Below are positions 7,943 through 16,209 of a stretch of 64,000 bases of DNA, in pieces. The notes under the pieces were generated by a model. That model was not told the origin of the DNA, ran no database searches, and was given only the letters and a program-made list of their open reading frames with translations. Origin of the DNA: Anaerolineales bacterium. GTDB lineage: Bacteria; Chloroflexota; Anaerolineae; Anaerolineales; Villigracilaceae. Position 1 is the first letter of the stretch; the number at the start of each line of letters is the position of its first letter. The stretch covers positions 992,001 through 1,056,000 of the forward strand of contig CP129481.1 of assembly GCA_030583905.1 (NCBI GenBank), read 5' to 3'. Both the position numbers and the translations under genes were made by a program.

Positions 7943-8398
7943 TTAATGCCTTATTAGATTACGTGCCTTCAAATTTCTCCCGCCGATCCACGCGCCGACA
8001 GCGGTGGCAAGGATCGAGAGCAGGAAGACCAGCAAGATGACCATTTCGAACCGTCCCTGCATGATGACGTTCAGGATGAGAATATCCAAAGCAAGAACGC
8101 TGGCGCGAAACGACTCGGGAATGAAAATCCCTAATATGCCGCCGAGCAATGCGCCGAAGAACATGCCTGTATAGGCTCCCGTGCTGACGCCGCCAGTCGT
8201 CCCCGCCGTGCGGACCGTCAACGCGCCGGTCAGAGCGCCTGTCAAAATACCGAGCAGAATACCCGCAATGATCCCGAATATCACCCCGCTCCACATCCCG
8301 CTCAATGTCCCTGTTGCCGCGCCGAGGAGTGCCCCAAAGAAGGCACCCAACCCCGCGCCAAAGAGGCTGCTTTTCATGTAAAGTTGTTGATCTGGCAT
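7943..8398 (-). CDS. Glycine-zipper-rich small membrane protein
   Basis: 151 residues, very rich in Gly and Ala, with repeated GxxxG spacing ([53 protein letters not shown]) and a last hydrophobic helix near [19 protein letters not shown]. Three or four close-packed transmembrane helices are expected. This is a general membrane-packing pattern and does not point to one family. ATG 8398 has AAGGA and GGAG upstream. Function unknown. Confidence 0.6.
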   Translation of the reverse strand: MPDQQLYMKSSLFGAGLGAFFGALLGAATGTLSGMWSGVIFGIIAGILLGILTGALTGALTVRTAGTTGGVSTGAYTGMFFGALLGGILGIFIPESFRASVLALDILILNVIMQGRFEMVILLVFLLSILATAVGAWIGGRNLKARNLIRH

Positions 8399-8495
8399 GA
8401 CTCCATTTTCCTTTCAAATTTGCACGGAATTTTACCCTGTGGTTTCCCCAAATCAGATACAATCAGAAAATTCCATAATTGCAATGGAGAAGAAA

Positions 8496-9131
8496 ATGCA
8501 AAACCCTGAAACAAACGAAGATTTTGACGAACGCCCAACCTTCAACGAAGAGATCGATACGGATGCCATCGAAAATGCCGTGCGCTCCATGCTCTCCGCC
8601 TTTGGCGAAGATCCCAGCCGGGAAGGCTTGCAAAACACTCCCACGCGCGTCGCACGCATGTATCCCGAACTCCTAAGCGGCTACCGCACGGATACGCATA
8701 AACTTGTCAACGGCGCGATCTTCAATGTGACTTATGACGACATGGTCATCGTGCGCGATATCGAATTCTTCAGCTTGTGCGAACATCACATGCTGCCATT
8801 TGTCGGGCGCGCCCATGTCGCCTACATCCCGAACGGACAGGTGATCGGTCTCTCGAAAATCCCCCGCATCGTCGATATGTACGCCCGCCGCCTGCAGGTT
8901 CAGGAACGCATGACCCGCCAGATCGCAGACTTCCTTCACGACCTGCTCAAGCCGCAAGGCGTGGCAGTGGTCGTCGAAGCCCTGCATTTGTGCGCGATGA
9001 TGCGCGGCGTGAAAAAACACGATGCCCGCATGACCACATCCACCATGCTGGGGAGCTTCCGTAAAAGCATCAACACCCGCCAGGAATTTCTGGATCATCT
9101 GGACCGCGGCGCGGAACCGCTCAGGATCTAG
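8496..9131 (+). CDS. folE: GTP cyclohydrolase I
   Basis: 211 residues. It converts GTP to dihydroneopterin triphosphate, the first step to folate and other pterins. The signature [22 protein letters not shown] holds the zinc-binding Cys and His pair. A second Cys occurs in [14 protein letters not shown], which completes the Zn site. Start 8496 is chosen for GGAG 6 nt upstream; an in-frame ATG at 8484 is also possible. The end overlaps the convergent folK by 11 bp. The neighbours folK, folB, a FolM-like SDR and phenylalanine hydroxylase form a pterin neighbourhood. Confidence 0.95.
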   Translation: MQNPETNEDFDERPTFNEEIDTDAIENAVRSMLSAFGEDPSREGLQNTPTRVARMYPELLSGYRTDTHKLVNGAIFNVTYDDMVIVRDIEFFSLCEHHMLPFVGRAHVAYIPNGQVIGLSKIPRIVDMYARRLQVQERMTRQIADFLHDLLKPQGVAVVVEALHLCAMMRGVKKHDARMTTSTMLGSFRKSINTRQEFLDHLDRGAEPLRI

Positions 9132-9612
9132 CGCCCAACGGGCGGATGATAACGTCCTCCCGCTTCTGAATCCAAACCGAAACCTGCTTCACCGACCGGG
9201 CAAGTGCCTCCCCGCTGGCGGGATGCGGAAAATCGGGGATCAATTCCGCCAGCGGAACGATCACAAAAGCATATTCCCAAAAGTCCGTGTTGAGCGGATT
9301 TTCGTCATATAACACAATGTCAATATCGATCGTGCGCGGCGCATTCTTTTCGTCACTGCGCACGCGCCCCAATTCCGCTTCAATGGGGCGGATGATCTGC
9401 TCCTTGAACTCAACAGGTCCGAGCGGGGTGAGAAAAAGTACACAGGCATTTAAGAAATTCGGACCATCGAACCCGACGGATTCAGATTCCCACACGGAAG
9501 ATACCGCCTCGATCTCCCCGACCCCTTGAAGTAATTCCACTGCTTTTGGTAAATTGACCTCCGCTCCGATGTTCGAGCCGAGGCTGAGGTAGGCGCGATG
9601 TAACTCACTCAT
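9121..9612 (-). CDS. folK: 2-amino-4-hydroxy-6-hydroxymethyldihydropteridine diphosphokinase
   Basis: 163 residues. Transfers pyrophosphate from ATP to 6-hydroxymethyl-dihydropterin in folate synthesis. It begins [16 protein letters not shown], the usual HPPK start, and carries [11 protein letters not shown] and the signature [25 protein letters not shown], where the DIDI acidic pair binds Mg. ATG 9612 overlaps the folB stop by 8 bp, so folB and folK are translationally coupled. Length is typical. Confidence 0.93.
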   Translation of the reverse strand: MSELHRAYLSLGSNIGAEVNLPKAVELLQGVGEIEAVSSVWESESVGFDGPNFLNACVLFLTPLGPVEFKEQIIRPIEAELGRVRSDEKNAPRTIDIDIVLYDENPLNTDFWEYAFVIVPLAELIPDFPHPASGEALARSVKQVSVWIQKREDVIIRPLGARS

Positions 9613-9961
9613 CACGGCTTCGCTCCACCTCCACACCGACGGATTTCGCAAACCGTACCGCGCCGGGCTTTTCCACGCGCACGATGGCTTTTTTTGCCAA
9701 TGCATCCTCAAGACAAATTTCAGCAAGGTCGTTCGCCAGCGCCTCCACCGTCAGGCGCTTTGCGGTTTCGGCGTGTGCCTGAATCTTTTTCGCCAGCGCG
9801 CTGTAATCCACACAGTCGTTGATATTGTCGTTTTTTGCGGCATGTGACATATCGGTGAACACCGTCACATTGATCAGAATATCCTGAGCCTTCTCCCGCT
9901 CCCAATCGCGGATGCCGATGATGCCGCGCACAAGTAGATCTTTGATGAAAACTTTGTCCAT
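9605..9961 (-). CDS. folB: Dihydroneopterin aldolase
   Basis: 118 residues. Cleaves 7,8-dihydroneopterin to 6-hydroxymethyl-dihydropterin and glycolaldehyde. The N-terminus MDKVFIKDLLVRGIIGIRDWEREKAQ and a later VDYSALAKKI and RVEKPGAVRFAKSVGVE fit the family; the Glu and Lys expected in the pterin pocket are present. It starts at ATG 9961, 11 nt after the stop of the SDR gene, and overlaps folK. Minus-strand order is SDR, folB, folK. Confidence 0.92.
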   Translation of the reverse strand: MDKVFIKDLLVRGIIGIRDWEREKAQDILINVTVFTDMSHAAKNDNINDCVDYSALAKKIQAHAETAKRLTVEALANDLAEICLEDALAKKAIVRVEKPGAVRFAKSVGVEVERSRDE

Positions 9962-9972
9962 GATTGCTCCTG

Positions 9973-10695
9973 TTAGATCAAATGCCTGCCGCCATCCAAA
10001 TGGATGATTTCTCCCGTGATGTAAGCGGGACCTGTCAGTAAAAATATCAGCGCATCCTCGACTTCGCCCGCCTCGCTCCACCTTTTGGCTGGCACACTTT
10101 CTTTGATCCTTTCCCCCGCTGACGGATCATCCGCCGGCGGCAGAATCGCCCCCAACGCCAGCCCGTTGACCGTGATATGCGGCGCGAGCGCCGCCGCCAG
10201 CGATTTCGTCATCCCTGCCAATGCGGATTTGGTGACGGTGTACGGGAAGTGATCCGCGCCGGGTCGCAGGGCGCGCCAATCGAGGATGTTGACGATGCGC
10301 CCTTCCTTGACGTGCTTCGCAAATGTCTGAGACAACAAGAACGGCGCGGTCAGGTTGATATCCATGTGACGCTGCCAGTCATCGAGTGACGTATCATGGA
10401 TGGTGAGCGGCTCGAAGATGGATGCACTGTTCACCAATCCATACAGCGGGCTCAACTCGCTGGCTCGTTCGATTAATTGCAACGCGCTTTCAGGGTTGGA
10501 AAAGTCCGCAGTGAGCACCCAAGCTTGAGGTCCGAATGAGGCGATCTCATCCCGGACAGATTCAGCTTCCACGGGGGAATGTCCGTGATGGATGATGACG
10601 TTCGCGCCCGCGCGTCCACAGGCAAGCGCGAGAAGCCGCCCCACGCGGCGGGCAGCCCCGGTAACGAGGATGGTCTTCCCTTTCAGGTCGGTCAT
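9973..10695 (-). CDS. Short-chain dehydrogenase, pteridine reductase / FolM-like
   Basis: 240 residues. Rossmann signature VTGAARRVGR. The Arg-rich TGxxxRxG form is typical of pteridine reductases and FolM rather than generic SDRs. Active-site YTVTK is present, with an NILDW strand before it instead of the common NxSS. C-terminal LDGGRHL is an SDR hallmark. It leads a folB-folK operon and is divergent from phenylalanine hydroxylase, which needs a tetrahydropterin. So reduction of a dihydropterin (for example dihydromonapterin) is a reasonable inference. A generic ketoreductase role cannot be excluded. Confidence 0.8.
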   Translation of the reverse strand: MTDLKGKTILVTGAARRVGRLLALACGRAGANVIIHHGHSPVEAESVRDEIASFGPQAWVLTADFSNPESALQLIERASELSPLYGLVNSASIFEPLTIHDTSLDDWQRHMDINLTAPFLLSQTFAKHVKEGRIVNILDWRALRPGADHFPYTVTKSALAGMTKSLAAALAPHITVNGLALGAILPPADDPSAGERIKESVPAKRWSEAGEVEDALIFLLTGPAYITGEIIHLDGGRHLI

Positions 10696-10740
10696 GATGT
10701 GATTTTATCATTTCCAAACCCGACAGGGTTTGTCCCATTC

Positions 10741-10769
10741 TTGACTTCATTTTTTGGAGGTGATAATAT
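10741..10769 (+). promoter_or_regulatory. Sigma70-type promoter of phenylalanine hydroxylase gene
   Basis: -35 TTGACT (10741-10746), 17-nt spacer, -10 TAATAT (10764-10769), about 70 nt before the start codon. Confidence 0.65.
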
Positions 10770-10839
10770 CTTTTCATTACGCTGTAATTTCCCGCTGTTC
10801 TGTTTTTTCAAATCCAACTAGAAAGGTGTAAAGGTGACC

Positions 10840-11844
10840 ATGAATCAAAACGTACCGAGTTACACGGGTGATATTGCCGCCCAACAGATCGACCCTGCCA
10901 AGGAGTACTCTGCCGAGAATCAGGAAATTTCATTTTCCGCGGAACAGCACGCGATCTGGGCGGATTTATATGACGGAGTTTATCAGCCCTACCTGCTGGA
11001 ACATATTTGCCAGGAATGGAAGACGGGCTTGGAGTTGTTGCAGCTCGACCCGAACGGTATTTCAACGGTGGCGCATTTGAATGAACACATCACGCCGCGT
11101 TCGGGCTGGAGGATCGAGCGAACAGTGGTGCGCTACACCCTTGCTGACGATTGGTACAAGAAATTTGCACAGCGCATTTTCCTGATCACTGATTATCTGC
11201 GCACGCGTGACCAGATGGAATTCACGCCCGAACCCGACATGTTCCACGATATTTTCGGACATTTGCCTTTCCTCACGCAAAAGTTTTATGCCGATATCGA
11301 AGATAAATTCGCGCCCGCCTACATGAAGGCGACGACAGAGGAGCGCGAGGTCATCAAGCGGCTGGCATGGTACAGCACGGAGTTCGGTCTGGTGGTGCAG
11401 GAGAACCGTTTCAAGATCTTTGGGGCGGGGATCATCTCCGGGCGCAAGGAATTGACGCGCACCATCATGGAGTTCTACCGCCTCGGGCGCGATAATGTGA
11501 TCGACTACACCAAGCCGGTCTTCCAGCAATTGGATGCGCATTTCCAGGCGAACAAGACCAACCTGCACCGCATCATTGACGGGGTGAACGCGCTTCATCA
11601 AAAGGGACAGATGTCCTCTGCGGATGAAGGCTGGAACGTCGTCCTGGGTTTGTACAAGAGTCTGGGAATCAAACAGGACGGCATCTTCGGCGGCGAGGTC
11701 ATCATCGCGCCGTTCGATATCGAGACGATCGCCAGGATCCCCAAGACGGTCTATGCCTTCAACCCGATGCTCTTTGTGTGCGAGTCGCTGGAGCAGATGG
11801 ATGAATTGCTGGATTCATATCTGAAGCCGATCGCGCAGAGATAA
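10840..11844 (+). CDS. phhA: Phenylalanine 4-monooxygenase (aromatic amino acid hydroxylase)
   Basis: 334 residues of the bacterial/eukaryotic pterin-dependent hydroxylase family, which makes Tyr from Phe with O2 and tetrahydropterin. The iron ligands are visible: two His in PEPDMFHDIFGHLPFL and Glu in WYSTEFGLV. A pterin-side RTRDQMEFTPEPDMFHD block precedes them. An extra C-terminal segment of about 90 residues follows the core. ATG 10840 is preferred to GTG 10834 because AAAGGTG stands just upstream. Divergent pterin genes could supply the cofactor. Whether Phe or another aromatic acid is the true substrate cannot be read from sequence alone. Confidence 0.88.
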   Translation: MNQNVPSYTGDIAAQQIDPAKEYSAENQEISFSAEQHAIWADLYDGVYQPYLLEHICQEWKTGLELLQLDPNGISTVAHLNEHITPRSGWRIERTVVRYTLADDWYKKFAQRIFLITDYLRTRDQMEFTPEPDMFHDIFGHLPFLTQKFYADIEDKFAPAYMKATTEEREVIKRLAWYSTEFGLVVQENRFKIFGAGIISGRKELTRTIMEFYRLGRDNVIDYTKPVFQQLDAHFQANKTNLHRIIDGVNALHQKGQMSSADEGWNVVLGLYKSLGIKQDGIFGGEVIIAPFDIETIARIPKTVYAFNPMLFVCESLEQMDELLDSYLKPIAQR

Positions 11845-11871
11845 AGCAGGCAACGAAGCGAATTCGAGAAG

Positions 11872-11906
11872 AAAACTCCCGTTGGTTTTGACCCTGCGGG
11901 AGTTTT
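11872..11906 (+). terminator. Intrinsic terminator after phenylalanine hydroxylase
   Basis: AAAACTCCCG, 15-nt loop, CGGGAGTTTT, about 28 nt after the stop codon. Confidence 0.75.
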
Positions 11907-11928
11907 GTGTTCTAATCCATAAATTGTG

Positions 11929-11956
11929 TTGAAAATTTATCCAAATTAGCTAAAAT
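11929..11956 (+). promoter_or_regulatory. Promoter for the 688-residue unknown protein
   Basis: -35 TTGAAA (11929-11934), 16-nt spacer, -10 TAAAAT (11951-11956), 37 nt before the start codon. Confidence 0.55.
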
Positions 11957-11993
11957 TGATTAGTCATCGACCCCGTCACTAAAGGAGCACGTC

Positions 11994-14060
11994 ATGGCTG
12001 GACAGTCGTACTTCCAATGGCAGAACGAGTTCTTGTGCAAGACCATTTATCCCATGCGGATGCAGAAGCTGCGGGATTTTTTGGTGTACTACAAGGAAAT
12101 AGACTTGTGGGCGGAGTATAAAAACAAGAACATTGCCAATCTAAAGGATGATGTGCAAGCCCATGAAAGCGGATTGGAATCCACGCGCCTGCTGGAATTC
12201 AAGCGGTATTCCGCCCTGAAAAGTTACTTCATGACGGCGGATGTGAAGGGGTTTTTCGTCAAATACAAGCCCATCGAAGAGACTGCGCTGGCAGAGATCC
12301 AAAAGATCCACCAACTATTCATCGCATCCTGGCCCAAGGACATTCGCGGCGAGCGGAGTTTCATCCTGATGCGGATCAACGCCCTCAAAACGCAGATGGG
12401 GTTCCTGAAAGACCGCATCAACTATCTTCAGCGCCGCCTGGCGGGAATGACGCTCAACCATCCCAGCCGCCCGAAGGATGAGGAAGAGCTGCGTTTGAAG
12501 GAAGGCTCCGCCCTGCCGATGCTGTTGGATGAGATGGATAAACTGCGCGATTTCAACGATACTTACGACAAGGTCGAAGCGCCGAAACTGGAATGGTACC
12601 GGCTTACCAAAGCCGACCCGAACTTCAAAATATCGGAAGAGGAATTCCTCGCGAATTACAGATCGAAAAATCCTGTAACAGTCAAAGACATTGTCCGCTG
12701 GAAGGTGGAGGAATACCGAAATTCTTTAGAGGGGAAGAGTCAATATCAACTGCTTGATGAGATTCGTCAGCGATTTGAGAGGGAGCCGCAGCGCTTCCCG
12801 CACTGGCTGCAATACATGATCGTCCACTTTTCAGGGATGCGCTACGCATCCGCGCACGGTTCATGGGCGGACCCGAAAGACCTGCTGGCGCAACTGCGCC
12901 TCGCCGAGGTCAAGCAGGAACAGCTCGCCCTCAGCGATGCGGATGTGGCGGCGAAATGCGAAGAAAAGCTCAGGCAGTACGACCCTTCACATACCGGCAG
13001 CAAGCCAAAACTGGCGACCGCTGCCGAAAAGATTTGGAAGGACCGGATCGCCATGCACATGCAGGGCGTCAAAGCCCGCGGACCGCAGTCGCGGCGCAAC
13101 GGTCTGACCGGGTTAACGGCGGAAGAGATCCGGTACGAGTACATGTCCATGACGACCGAACAGGCTCTGGCGAAGTTGGAGGCGATGAAGGATCAGTTCC
13201 CGGGCTGGGCTTGGAAGTGGATCGTCCGGCTTACGCCCCTGCGCGTCAAATATGTCAACGACCTGAATTGGGAAAAACTCACGCCCGAGGAGGAGACGGC
13301 ACGCGCGGCAAGCCCGTCACTCAGCCGGATCCTCAGCGACTGGCAGACCAGGCACACGGTCGGCTGGCGGGACGAGCACGGACGCTCGCGCGAACTGATC
13401 GTCTCGCGCGCGGTGTGCAATGAGACCGCCGAACACATCCAGCACATGCGCGGAAATCTCCCGCCCGGCGGTCTGACGCCCAAACCGAGTTGGTATGTCA
13501 AACTTGAAAAGGACAACCCCGCCGCGTTTTACGTCAAACCGAAAGCCGCCGCCGACTATAAACAAGGCGCGAGCATTTTCTGGCTGCGATTTGTCGACAG
13601 CGAACCGAACGCCTGGCAGGTCGCAAGACCGATCACGACCAAGGACGGCGAAGGATTGCTCCCGAAGGAATTTCTTGGCAACCGTCCGCAGAAGAAAGAT
13701 GCGCCGCCACCTTGGCAGTACAAGCCCGGCAATGTCACCATGCGCACGCGCACCATCATCAACGCCAACAAACAAAAGGTCGTGCAAAACCAATGGCTGA
13801 GATGGATCCACGAAGCCACCATCATCGAAGTTGCCGATACCGCCGACGGCACCTACGTGTACACCTTCGAAACATCCCTGCCCAGCGACGACCGCGGCAC
13901 GTCCTGCCTCGGCGTGTTCCGCAATACGCTCACTTGGAACCTCTCCGACGGAACCGAAGACAACTACAACCGTTCGTTCATCGGCTATGTCCCCGAAAAC
14001 CAGATTCCCGCCGAACAACTCAAGGCGGTGTTGGACTGGAACAAGATCTTGCTGAAGTAA
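11994..14060 (+). CDS. Large protein of unknown function, 688 residues
   Basis: I do not recognise a family. There is no signal peptide and no membrane helix, so it is probably cytoplasmic. The N-terminal 300 residues are charged and helical, with RINALKTQMGFLKDRINYLQRR likely coiled coil. The middle has QYMIVHFSGMRYASAHGSW and a weakly related later stretch around AWKWIVRLTPLRVKYVNDLNW, which hints at an internal duplication of a helical unit. The C-terminal 200 residues are richer in strands, with WLRFVDSEPNAWQVARPIT and KVVQNQWLRWIHEATIIEVAD. Trp is unusually frequent. AAAGGAG stands before ATG 11994. A TolB-like gene follows 30 nt after the stop and may be co-transcribed. Confidence 0.75.
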   Translation: MAGQSYFQWQNEFLCKTIYPMRMQKLRDFLVYYKEIDLWAEYKNKNIANLKDDVQAHESGLESTRLLEFKRYSALKSYFMTADVKGFFVKYKPIEETALAEIQKIHQLFIASWPKDIRGERSFILMRINALKTQMGFLKDRINYLQRRLAGMTLNHPSRPKDEEELRLKEGSALPMLLDEMDKLRDFNDTYDKVEAPKLEWYRLTKADPNFKISEEEFLANYRSKNPVTVKDIVRWKVEEYRNSLEGKSQYQLLDEIRQRFEREPQRFPHWLQYMIVHFSGMRYASAHGSWADPKDLLAQLRLAEVKQEQLALSDADVAAKCEEKLRQYDPSHTGSKPKLATAAEKIWKDRIAMHMQGVKARGPQSRRNGLTGLTAEEIRYEYMSMTTEQALAKLEAMKDQFPGWAWKWIVRLTPLRVKYVNDLNWEKLTPEEETARAASPSLSRILSDWQTRHTVGWRDEHGRSRELIVSRAVCNETAEHIQHMRGNLPPGGLTPKPSWYVKLEKDNPAAFYVKPKAAADYKQGASIFWLRFVDSEPNAWQVARPITTKDGEGLLPKEFLGNRPQKKDAPPPWQYKPGNVTMRTRTIINANKQKVVQNQWLRWIHEATIIEVADTADGTYVYTFETSLPSDDRGTSCLGVFRNTLTWNLSDGTEDNYNRSFIGYVPENQIPAEQLKAVLDWNKILLK

Positions 14061-14090
14061 ACAGATCACCGCAGGCAATGCGGTTCATCC

Positions 14091-15155
14091 ATGTCACTCC
14101 GCAACCTCACCCTCATCCAAAAAGTCATCGTCACCGGCTTGGGTATCGGCTTCACAGGTCTGTGCGCGCTCTTTGCCTATGCCATTGTTGTCGTTGCCAA
14201 CGAACCGTTGGAGCGGGGAACACCGACGCCCGCGCTTGTCTTCCCTCCCTTGGAGACTCCCACGCTCACACTTGCGGACATCCCCACAGAGTTTGCCACG
14301 CTTCCTCCGACCTTTGAACTGCCCACTCCGACCGAATTCATCCCCACGCCCCAGCCGACCTACAACGATGCATCGCCGCCAAGCGGGAAGATCGCTTTTG
14401 CTTGTTACATCCAGCAAATTGACCAGATCTGCCTGCTCAACGCGGACGGGAGCGGGCGCAAACAACTCACCAGCCTCAGCGCCACGGCGTTCTATCCGTC
14501 CGTTTCGCCCGATGGTCAGACCATTTTCTTCTCCTCGCGCGACAGCGGAAATTTCGAGATCTATTCGATTGACATCAGCGGGAATAACCTAAAGAAACTG
14601 ACGAACGGCATCGGTTCGCTCTACGCGCCTGAAATGTCCCCGAACGGCGAGTGGATCATCTTCACCAACGGCAATAGCGGACTGTGGCTGATGCGTCCCG
14701 ATGGCAGGAATCCCCGCGCGTTGACAAATCGCAACGACATCGACCCGACCTGGTCACCGGACGGCTCGATGATCGCCTTTGCCTCCTCGCGTTCAGGCGC
14801 GCGCCAGCTCTTCGTCATGAACGCGGATGGGACGGACGTTCAACAGGTCACCGACCTGAACAATATGGGCGGGCGCAATACCTGGTCGCCGGATGGCAGT
14901 CAACTCGCCTTCTACCGCGGACCGCGCGGCGACCGCAATATCTACATCATCAACATCGACGGTACGGGCTTGGTCAAGCTCACGAACGGCGGCGACAACC
15001 TCGCGCCGTCCTGGTCGCCGGATGGGGAATGGATCACCTTCACCTCCTACCGCGACGGCAACAACGAACTCTATATCATGCGCCCCGACGGCACGGACGT
15101 GAGGAGGCTGACGAACAGTCCCATCTCCGATTGGCAGCCGAGGTGGGGACCGTAA
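14091..15155 (+). CDS. Membrane-anchored TolB-like PD40 beta-propeller protein
   Basis: 354 residues. One N-terminal transmembrane helix (about 10-37), a Pro/Thr-rich linker (about 45-95), then six PD40-type blades, each with a variant of the WSPDG core (VSPDGQTIFFSS, MSPNGEWIIFT, WSPDGSMIAFASS, WSPDGSQLAFY, WSPDGEWITFTS). This is the TolB/WD40-like periplasmic propeller fold, often a protein-binding scaffold. Orientation places the propeller outside the membrane. No obvious ribosome binding site. It ends one base before the stop of the convergent CAP-domain gene. Confidence 0.85.
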   Translation: MSLRNLTLIQKVIVTGLGIGFTGLCALFAYAIVVVANEPLERGTPTPALVFPPLETPTLTLADIPTEFATLPPTFELPTPTEFIPTPQPTYNDASPPSGKIAFACYIQQIDQICLLNADGSGRKQLTSLSATAFYPSVSPDGQTIFFSSRDSGNFEIYSIDISGNNLKKLTNGIGSLYAPEMSPNGEWIIFTNGNSGLWLMRPDGRNPRALTNRNDIDPTWSPDGSMIAFASSRSGARQLFVMNADGTDVQQVTDLNNMGGRNTWSPDGSQLAFYRGPRGDRNIYIINIDGTGLVKLTNGGDNLAPSWSPDGEWITFTSYRDGNNELYIMRPDGTDVRRLTNSPISDWQPRWGP

Positions 15156-16193
15156 TCACGGAGTTCCCAGTACCACCGCAATATAATCCCCATATGAACC
15201 GTTGGAAAAATAGGCATAGCCCACGCCCATTTCCGTCGTGCGCGCCTTCAGGATGGCGTCGCGGTGGATCTGGTCGTTCATCCACCACATCATTGCCGCC
15301 TGCGGACCGCCTCCGCCGTAGATGATCTCCTCCACAAATGAAGGCGAGTATCCCGTTGCCAGCACCCGCGCGCGGATGGATGATCCGTTCGAGCCGGTGT
15401 GGCTGATCATGTTGTTACATGCCATGTCCGCGGCGTGTGCCTGGGCGGCGCTCGCCAAGAAGGAATTGATGCTCAAAGCAGGCAAGCCCGCCTTGGCGCG
15501 TTCCGCGTTGATGAGCGAAGCGATCTGTTCGACGTAACCGGCGTTCTGGTTGTAATTGCAGTTCCCGCCGCCGGTGCCGGGGGGCGTGCTGCCCGTGTTC
15601 CCGCCTCCACCGCCGGAACTGGTCGGCTGGGGAACCGTCCCGCCGCTGCCGACGGTGATCTTCACCCAAAAGGTCTTCTCGATGCCGATTGGCACGTCCC
15701 CGCCGTTCAGGTCGTTGAGCGTAAAGTATCCCGTGTACGATCCGTTCGCGCTCGGCGCGGTCAGATCCACTGAAACGAGGGCATTGGTCTTCGGCAGTGT
15801 ATCAGGGATCGGGGCGGAGAGAGGCGCGTTCATCTGGTCTCCGGCGGCGAATTTGAGCGTGTATCCGATCCACGGGCAGGTTCCCGTGTTGACGAATTCC
15901 CACGTCTTCGTGAAGGTTTCGCCCGGGCTCACGCGCGTTCCGTCCTGAATGGTCACGTCGCGCAGCAGCACCGCGCTGTTCGTGCAGTTGGGCGGCATGG
16001 TGACGGAGAGGGTGGGCGTCAGTGTGATCTCAGGCGTGGGCGTGAGAGTGGGCGGCACAAAAACTACTTGGGTTGGCGGCAATGTGGCGGTGACGAATCC
16101 TTCGGGCGCCGGCGTGGGCGCATCGCCGACCTGCACCGAAATGCAGGATGCGAGCAGGGTGGCGATCAGGAGAAAGAGAACTGTTTTTTTCAT
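15156..16193 (-). CDS. Lipoprotein with NBR1-Ig-like domain and CAP/SCP domain
   Basis: 345 residues. Lipobox LLASC at 13-17 marks a lipoprotein. A Pro/Thr linker follows. Residues about 70-185 form an NBR1-type Ig-like domain (DVTIQDGTRVSPGETFTKTW, FVNTGTCPW). A Gly/Ser-rich spacer (about 187-213) leads to a CAP/SCP domain (about 222-345) with LINAERAKAGLPALSIN, HAADMACNNMISHTGSNGS and the later MWWMNDQIHRDAIL. The CAP His residues are present. Such proteins are extracytoplasmic and of unclear enzymatic activity; sterol, lipid or wall binding is known for some members. Ig-like plus CAP is common in Chloroflexota. Confidence 0.87.
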   Translation of the reverse strand: MKKTVLFLLIATLLASCISVQVGDAPTPAPEGFVTATLPPTQVVFVPPTLTPTPEITLTPTLSVTMPPNCTNSAVLLRDVTIQDGTRVSPGETFTKTWEFVNTGTCPWIGYTLKFAAGDQMNAPLSAPIPDTLPKTNALVSVDLTAPSANGSYTGYFTLNDLNGGDVPIGIEKTFWVKITVGSGGTVPQPTSSGGGGGNTGSTPPGTGGGNCNYNQNAGYVEQIASLINAERAKAGLPALSINSFLASAAQAHAADMACNNMISHTGSNGSSIRARVLATGYSPSFVEEIIYGGGGPQAAMMWWMNDQIHRDAILKARTTEMGVGYAYFSNGSYGDYIAVVLGTP

Positions 16194-16209
16194 TGTATAA
16201 ATTTTTGGA

